A stretch of DNA of 64,000 nt, taken from positions 5,142,392 through 5,206,391 of the forward strand of contig NC_049994.1 of the NCBI RefSeq assembly GCF_000003815.2, written 5' to 3'. The notes beneath the pieces are model-generated. The model did no database searches. It saw only the letters and a program-made list of their open reading frames with translations, and had not been told where the DNA came from. Each line of letters begins with the position of its first letter. Positions within the stretch are counted from its first letter, which is position 1. Shown piece after piece: positions 51,201-60,200 of the stretch. The DNA is from Branchiostoma floridae (lineage: Eukaryota; Chordata; Leptocardii; Amphioxiformes; Branchiostomatidae). The position numbers and the translations under genes are program-made.

Positions 51201-54200
51201 CAAGCTGACCATCTAGCAGCTGGCACTTTATAATGCCTGGAGTTTAACAACAAAAGCTTCTTACAGTCCTTGTTTCTACACTCTTTTGGATAATATTCTC
51301 CTTAGTTACTGTTCTGAAGTTAGTTTTCTGTGGCTTACACATTGTACATGACTCAGATGCTTGGAATGAGAGATATGGTACAAGACTTTAAAATTACAGA
51401 AGAAACAACTGTCAGACATCTGCAGGTAAATGTGCCACTAATTGTGCAAGAGGCCACAAAGGCGGCAACAGTAATTTCACAATCAATCTATGGTTCATCA
51501 AAAATTATTGATTCTAAATTCATCTACAGGCACAGAGATAATCTCAACTACATGTACATGTACTACAAACCATTGGACAACTTTGTGAACAAAACACAAA
51601 AGTGAAAATCAAAAACATAAACGAAAAATGCAAGACTTTGAGAATTTTGAAGGGAAAAGAAAAGAAACATTGTCAGAAAAGAAATGACAAAGCATACTGC
51701 CAAACGTGTGATGACCTGTTTGCAAGATGAAAGCATTGTATGCATAAGATATACAATACATGTGTATGTCTTAAAAGGAAAAAAGAAGAATAGATAAAGA
51801 ATGTCCAAGGTGGGACATGAACCTCCGTGCCACTACGTCATAGGCAGTTGCTTTGTCGGTTGAGCTACTTGTACCAGCATTACGTAATGATGATTCTTTA
51901 AAGTTACACATTGTACAAAGTTCAGCCTACATCACGGTAACCGTTCTGAGTTTGGACTGGCTGTCAATGGAAGAAACAAAATAGAACACAGGCTAGTAGG
52001 CCAGTGAAAATGGATTCTGAAACAAAAACCAGTTTGTACCAGTCAGAGCGGCCACGCTGGTCTCGTCCAGTTTCATGGCGTTCCTGTAACACTTGACTGC
52101 CTCCCTGATCTTCCCCTGGAGTAGGAACTCATACCCCAGCTCGGTGGCGATCTCTGCACTGTTCTGTGCCATGCCCAGTGCACGGTCCACCAGGGTGAAG
52201 GTCTGCTGTAGGACCTGGATGTTACGTCCTGCCTACATGCCAGATGAGAATAACACTTAAACATCAACACAGGAAAACAGGCTTTTAACCAAGCATGCGC
52301 CATGCGATTTAAAAACCGGTGAAATGGCCGAGTGGGTAGAGTGTTTGCCTTGCATTCGGTAGGTCCTGACTTCGATCCCCGGCCGAGTCATACCAAAGAC
52401 TCTAAAAATGGTACATGCTGCTTTCTCTGCTTAGCACTCAGCACTAATGAGGAAGAGTATGGGAGTTAAACACACATCACTACCAGCGGACCAGCCCCCT
52501 GCTGTAATGACTCTTCAAAATTGGGTATACTTTTTTAGGGATGTCCCTGTAGCAACCAAACATTAAAGCTCCTGATTCTAATTATTTGTTATCTAATTGT
52601 TGGTAATTATTAATGCTCTGGGAGACCCTGGTTCAATTCTGGGAGGGACATCTTGGTTGGGGCTGCACCAGTCTTTCAGAAGGAATGTAAAAGGAGGTCC
52701 CAAATTCGAGAAGGTGCTTTAAGCATGTTAAAGATGAATGGCAAGAAAAGCATCCCTGTAAAGATAAAGCCTGCATACTAAGGGACCGTACGGCGTTTAG
52801 TGAGGGGGGAGGGCCGGTCGCCAGAGGGTCGGGTCAAAAAATTTTTGCATGGCCCTCCCCCCAGGTAATTTTTTTTTTGCTAGGCCCTCCCCTCAAGACA
52901 AAATATTTTTGCTTGGCCCTCCCCCCTCCTATCAACTTTGAAAAAAAATATTCAAGACGCCAATAAAACACTGCGTTCCCGCATTTGGAAATGTGCTTTG
53001 CGTCATACTTTTTCATGATTTTCATCGAGAAGCAGATCTCTCACCCCTAGTAAAAAAAGGAAAACAGAATGGCTCAAAATATCTGCTTAATAGAGGGATA
53101 AATATCTGCTTCATAGAGGCATAAATATTTGCTTTATAGAAGCTATTTCATTGTTTTGATATTAAAACAACACCTAAAAATGCATTTGTACCTGGATTTC
53201 TAGTAGATTTGCGCCACGAAGCGGCGCGCGCCCCGCTCCCTAATGTAACGTATTGCAAGTTCGCGGGCCTGAGCGGCTTGACGGAAACTATTTTCAATTT
53301 ACATATATTTTGGACTTTTTCTTGGTTCTGTGGTGTAATAACTTACGGTAAATCGGGGGGGGGGGGGGTGGCGGAATGAAAACCAAAACGACAGCACGAT
53401 TCGACTTCCAAAACTGTAGTGGGGAGGGGGGCGCCGACGCGTGACGCTGATTTTCCCACGGCGGGGTAAGACCGGTCGCCTCTCTCTAGCCGCCGGCGGG
53501 CGTGAGACCGCAGACTTGCAGGAGAAATTATCTGTTAGAAATGCCACGCTTTTTTTGCCACGATTTCCTGCATTGCTTTTTTATGGGAAAATTTGCTGGT
53601 TAGATGACATTTCTATGAAAAAAAAATAAAATACGAGGGTTTCAAGTTTTTGAGAACGACGTTCCGAACACCATGTTCGGCACCAAAGGCACGAAGAATC
53701 GCAAGGTAGGTCCGGGAGAATTTTGAAATCTTGACCCTCTTAAAAGCTATTTCCTTCAGTTTGAGGAGATATTTTGCTGACAAACAAAGCTAACTTTAAT
53801 AGCATTTCAATTTAGAAATACAAAATTAAATCCCCCCCAAACACATTATCACGATGTCGGTCATCAAAGGCGCGAGGCCGGTCACGTCAAAAGGGATCCA
53901 GGGAAATTTGCAAATATTCACCCTCGAGCTTTGAACGCCATTTCTTACATTTTGAGGGCAATAAGACAGGGGTAAATTTTGCTGGCAGACTAATCTAGAG
54001 TTTAATAACATTTCTGTACGTGAAGAAGGTTTTCGAGGGCGTCATGCATAAGCCCCGCCCCCTTCCTTTCGCATTTTCACTGTATTCCGAGCGCCAACCT
54101 CGGGCGATCCCTTGCAGAGGTCCAGAAAAATTTTGAAATCTTGACCCTCTGAAACGCCGTTTCTTGGATTTTAAGGGACATATTTTGCTGGCAGACCAAG

Positions 54201-57200
54201 CTATTTTTTTTTTGCTTGGCCCTCCCCCCAAGTAAAAAAAAAATTGCTAGGCCCTCCCCCTGGCAAAATATTTTTTTGCTTGGCCCTCCCCCCCCTGGCG
54301 ACCGGCCCTCCCCCCTCGCTAAATGCCGTACGGTCCCTAAAACAGCAAGGAAACTTGCTGTCTTTTGTGCCACTAGGCACTACAAGGGTCTGAACGAACG
54401 TCTGGTTTTCTTACCAGTCTACAGAAGGCCTGGGACATGTCCATGTACAGGTATGGGTTCTGGGGCTCAAACCTGTCCAAGTACTGTATCAGCTCTCCCA
54501 GCTTGTTACTGGCCTGCATGGGAAAACAGGAAAACATTTCAGCACTTCAACCAAACATACATGTACTATACAAGGTCATATTTGTGTACACAACTACAAG
54601 GATGGCACCTTGTCTATAGTTATTGAATGTTGTGTCAGAAAAGATATTATATTCATTAGACAAAACTGAACATGTTGTTCAAGGTCATGTTTGTGTATAT
54701 AATGATGATATGTTTCCACACATCATAGGACTAGTCCATTCAAAGTGTATGGGAGGGTGATCTAAAAAAATTATTTCCTAATACTTCTGCCAATGTACTG
54801 TGAGTACAAATGTAGATCCTTCTGTTTTTTTATCTCTTCTTCCCAGTGACTGAAAATCTTTAAATATGACTGGATTCCCCATCACACTGTTGGAATGGAC
54901 TTGTCCTGAAAAACTGCACCAGTACAGTATTCACCTTTCTCATACAAAGGCCTTGATAGTTACATGTGTAGAAGACGAGGTTAATGAGGCAAACAGACAA
55001 AACTTATTTCTAAAATTGGCTCCCATTTAGTTTTCCCCCAAACCACACAAATGTTCAAAATATAAGACCTTATAATAAATATTATAACTAGTGTTATGCA
55101 CCAATAGATATTAGCAATTCTAGAGTAGCATAGACTGATCCCATAGTCCCTTAAGAGATGCAAAATAAATATAAGTATAATAATGCAAGTATTTGACGGA
55201 CATGTAGCAATTCTGTTAGTAGTCTATTTTCTGATTTCCATGCTATCATTGGTAATTAGCTACAAATGTACTTAGCAACTACTAATTATGATGGTCTTTT
55301 GTTTGCCTCATCAAACTCGTTTTAGATCTATCATGGCCACCGCATGAGAAAGTTGTAATATTAAGTCATTCCACACCTCACTATAGCTTCCCTCCCTACA
55401 CAGCATGTGTAGCACCAGCATACGGTGGGCCTCCAGGCAGTGGGAGTCCTTAGCCTGAATTCTGTAGTACAAGAGCACAAGTGTGTTATTTTGATGAACC
55501 ATGCAGACATAGCTTAGCATATCTACAGCATTTGCGCTTTTGACTTAGCCACATTTGGGATTGTATTCTTGCCACAAAAGTGCAACATATATCAGCTACA
55601 TGTAGCGGCAAGAGGCAGAACTCTAGTTGAGGAACATGTCTAATACTAGGCATCGAAACGTCAGCAGGTTTATTAACCGGTTGTATAAAAGAAAACTCTA
55701 CTTCCGATATCCAGTGTACAAGGTAGTAGAACACAGTTTTTTGTCTATGGGGATTTACATTCTTAAGGAAGCCAAAGTGAGGATGTTCGATGCCTCAAAA
55801 TTTATAGCAGGGTTCAAAAGTTGAAATTCAGGGTAGAATCTACAAAATATGTGAAAATGAGCTCAAGTTTGTCTGCTTGTTCTCTTATAAAATCCACTTT
55901 TATTTGACCCCCCGCGGAAGTCACCATACTCAAGCCAACACACGGAAGTAGCGGGAACAGGATTCATGCGCAAAATTCTACCTAACCAAACAAACATTGT
56001 AATCCAAAGTCATAGTCTCATACAGCCTCAAAACTGACATATTCCTCTACTATCCATCACAGTTTCCGACTCGCTGACGCGCACAAAATATTTCAATGGC
56101 TCTTTCAAGAATGGTGATGCACTAGTTTGTGCCCAAACTACTATTGACTATGGGGGTTGCCCATACATACGGTGTTATGCGACCACAACATAGTTTGCAA
56201 CTATGCCCCCCTCCCACATGTCTGACCTCTGTGCAGTTTCTATGGTCTGTTCCCAGTCCTGTAGTGCCAGCTGGACCCTCATCTTCTCCACCAGGGCAGG
56301 CAGGAAGCTGGGGAAGGCAACGATAGCCTGGTTCACGACCTCCAGAGCGCCGCTGTAGTTGTGCCGCATCCCGTAGTACTCCGCCTTTCCCAGGAGAGCA
56401 AAGGCATCCTGGGAACTCCTGAAAGGTTGTCACAAAATACAGGGTCAATGGAGAACTGTAAATCGTGAACTTTTTGCAATCATGTTTAATTTCATGAAAT
56501 TCATGTTTTTTTTGTGTGACCTCTCTATCGCAATTGATGACACTGAAAACATCTTTTTTTACTACTGTACTACAGAACATATTTACAACTGCAAGACTGA
56601 AACATAGCAAAAAAACTCATTTTTTCTTCTACTGCAAACTAGTACCACAATAAAGAAGAGGAATTTAACAGTACCTTGAAGTAAAAAGTTAAAATTTCTG
56701 ATAAATACAATATGTGCACTTTTATGATCTTACATTGTATGATGTAAGAGGTAAAAAAATTTGTTGTTGAGAAAAAAAGTATTTCACTCCATTACTCAAA
56801 TCTTTTGTCTACATGTACATGTAGATTAGTACACAGTTGGCGTCTACAGGTATACCGTACAACTGTCATGTAGTCTATACTATACACATGTAGCTCAACC
56901 TGAATAAGACCAACACATTTGTTTGTACTTACGACATGCCCTCATCAAAGTACTTGGCAGCCTTCTTGACATACTGGTCCCTGCCACATGTTAGGTCTAT
57001 CCAGCCTCGGAGGATCAGGCCCTATGTGAAAAATTATGTCACAATCATAGCAAATTAAGATAAATTCATGCAAAAATGGATGACAACTTCCATACTAGTT
57101 TGTTTGTCAACTTTGTTTCCTCTATGCTTAGAAAATATAGGCAAATGTTCTTTTTTCTTGCAATTGATACTTCAAAGTGGAATTAAAGCAAGATTCCAAC

Positions 57201-60200
57201 ATGAAAACAGAGGTCTGAGAAGAAAACATGAATCTGACAACACACAGAAACTGTGACTACCAATATCAAGATATATATATATATTTTCTAAAATTGCATA
57301 GCTAAATTGGTGTTACAATTATAGTACAGTAGCTTAAGTTGACCAATCAGAGAGGAATGACAGAATGTGACTGTAGCTGACCAATCTGATTCAGAAGTGT
57401 TGACACAGACGACACAGAGAGTTGCGACGGTGTGTGACTGTATTTGACCAATCAGAAGTATGAAAGGGAAGAGGTTTCACAGAATGTGACTAAAGCTGAC
57501 CAATAAGAAGCTTACACACAGACAAGAGGTGTGACAGTGTGTGACTGCAGTTGACCAATCAGAAGTATGAAAGGGAAGAGGTATCACAGAATGTGACTGA
57601 AGCTGACCAATCAGAAGTGTGGAGAAAGAGACCGAGATGTGACTGTAGCTAACCAATGAGAAGTGAAGTCACATAGGAAGGTGGTTACAGGAAGCCTTAC
57701 ATCTTTGGCCCCGTTGGATATCTTGAGCATCCTGTCGATGTACTCTCTAGCCTTGTCATGTCTGCCTGTGTGCCACAGGAATAATCCAGCAAAGTACAGG
57801 GCCTGGGGAAGGGAAAAAAACAGTTACAAAATCTTCATATTTATCAGAATTTATAAATACACGTGTGTCAACATCTTAATAAGTTTTCCTTCCACATACT
57901 AAAAACCAACAACATCATCAACAATACAGTACTAGTATACAGCTAACAATAGTCATATACAAGTACCAAAGGTACATGTATTTTAAGAACTGTATTTACA
58001 ACTCAGATTATACTTAGTACCATAAGTGTGGAAGAAGAAAAAGCTCACTGGAATCTTGGGGGAGTACCCACAAGAAATTGTCCATCAGTATGGGAGTCTA
58101 AGTTACAATGCACATGGAATTTGTATTATAAGTACATTTTACGAGCTCCTGAAATATGAACCTGAATCACAGAATCCACATATCGACAGAACAATGTCTT
58201 TGTTTTCATGTTCAAAATACATTGTGGTAGAACTTAGCACCAGTACTATACCTTTTCCCCAGCTTGCTTCCTCTCATCTTTCAGCTTTGCATCCAATTCT
58301 GCTACTGCTTCACGATCTGGGAACAATCAATCATTGATGATCAGTTCACCATGTTGCATGTCTACATAGAGCAAACCTTTATAACTGACTGTCTTCAAAT
58401 TTACATCTCCAGTTCATTAGGTCAATGACCTGGGCCAGACAGCTGTCACCATGGTTACCAGTAAAGTAGCAGGCACCCTGTGGTTTTTGGTTACATGATG
58501 TAGCAGATGTCTTGAACAGAGCTAGAGGGGCTCAGGTCACTAAATTTAGAAATGTGTTAGAATAAGAGTAAACAAAACAGTTGTCAGTATTAGACTATGA
58601 CATGTGAAGGTAAACATTATATGTTTGCTTACAAATGTTACCTTTCTAGTTTTGACATATATACAGAATGTAGTATTCCGCTTCTCAGACTGCTTTGAAT
58701 GTTTGCAAAAGTTTGAATTTTTGTACCTCTCATGATCAAACAGAATGGCATTTTATACAGAATTTTGTACAACTGTCTCTTTTGTGAACAGCAAGATTGT
58801 TTGCACGTACTTTACAATGTTTTTTTTTCTATCTTTCCCAGTAATATCTACGATTGTACAGGTACTTACCAACAGTCTTGCACTTCTTGTGTGCATACAT
58901 CAGTGCCAAGGTGGAACATAAGTTCACATCCCGCTTGTCCTTGATGGCCTCAAGTTCTCGCATGGCTTCCTGCAGGCGATCTGAAGTATGGGTGTGCAAC
59001 AAAACTTCATTACAACCAACAAAGTTGGTGACATGTGAAATGATTAAGAACAAGAGGTGGACAAACATAAACATTCATTCCAAGAGAATCTGTAATATTA
59101 AGGCTATCTTATGTTATACCTGTGACACAAAAACGTTCGATACGGGTGTTCCGGACCGGGCCGTACGTTTCCGTATCCGCACAGGTTCGAAAGGCATATC
59201 ACACAGGCTCCATTCAAATAAATCAAACTGTTTCGAGCGGGCCATTCGAATACCTGATTCGGACGTTGGAACATTGCTGTTGCAACACTTATTGTTCGAG
59301 GGCACCAAATTTGTTCAACTTCTGGCGCATTTCGCATCAAAACATGGGTTTTCTCAGGTGGGTATGACATAAATAAGATACAACACGGTGTATTCCGCAT
59401 CACCCTCGGTCTCAGCCCTTCCGCGGGTCGGATCACCCTCCGGCCTTCGGGCGATCCGACCCGCGTCGGGCTGATACCTTGGGCGATACGGAATACACCG
59501 TGTTGTATTCTATATATACGTTACCTTCTAGGAGGATGCCGTAAGCCTTGAAGAAGATGAGCACGGGATCGTTGCCGTACTTCTTCAGTCCCTCCATGGA
59601 AGTTTTCTGCATGGTTCTGAACAGCCTCTCACGGCAGTAGTAATTAAGAGTTGCCTGTGAAAGATGTAGAACAAAATCAACTTTAGGGTTGGACAAGTCC
59701 CCTAGCCCTGTTGTCCAGGGCAAATAAAATTTGCTGATCAGGCAAGCGCATGTCCTACCCCACTTGTCTGATCGGGCAAGTAAGATTTTTCCATTGAGTG
59801 AGATTTATATATATTTGTTATTTTTTTTCAGTCATGACAAAAAGCAATGGTGAATTTTAGAAAACTTGTCCAACCCTGTTAATGCACCCTTGCTTCCATA
59901 CAATGTATTTTATGATGCTATATTATTGAAGCAGAGAATTAAAGAGGTACCAAACTATGCGAGCTTTTACGATCCAGACGTGCTATCTTAACTTGTGGTG
60001 TGTATTTTTTTTTTTTTTTCTGTCCGACAATAAAAGATGGCAGCTGCACAAACTGCTACGGTTTTAAAAGTTAAAACAAGGTAAGTTACACAAAAAACTG
60101 AAAATCACCATGACAATATATTAGGTAAGGTCAATATTTAGTTGTTGCCTATGATTGGTACTTCCAAGATCGTTGCAGAGAGCCAAAATTAACCACAACA

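Noticed and set aside
51803-51885. A functional tRNA gene
   Set aside because: A and B boxes are recognisable but the stems do not form a full cloverleaf; more likely SINE-derived.
53995-54373. Frames within 52782-54337 as a transposase
   Set aside because: Low-complexity GGPSKKKI-type text comes from the purine/pyrimidine end repeats; no DDE-type motif was seen.
55377-55454. IFT139 exon 8 starting at the acceptor just before GCTAAGGAC
   Set aside because: That border breaks the frame with exon 7; the acceptor seven bases upstream (CTACAG at 55462) gives RIQAKDSH and restores phase.
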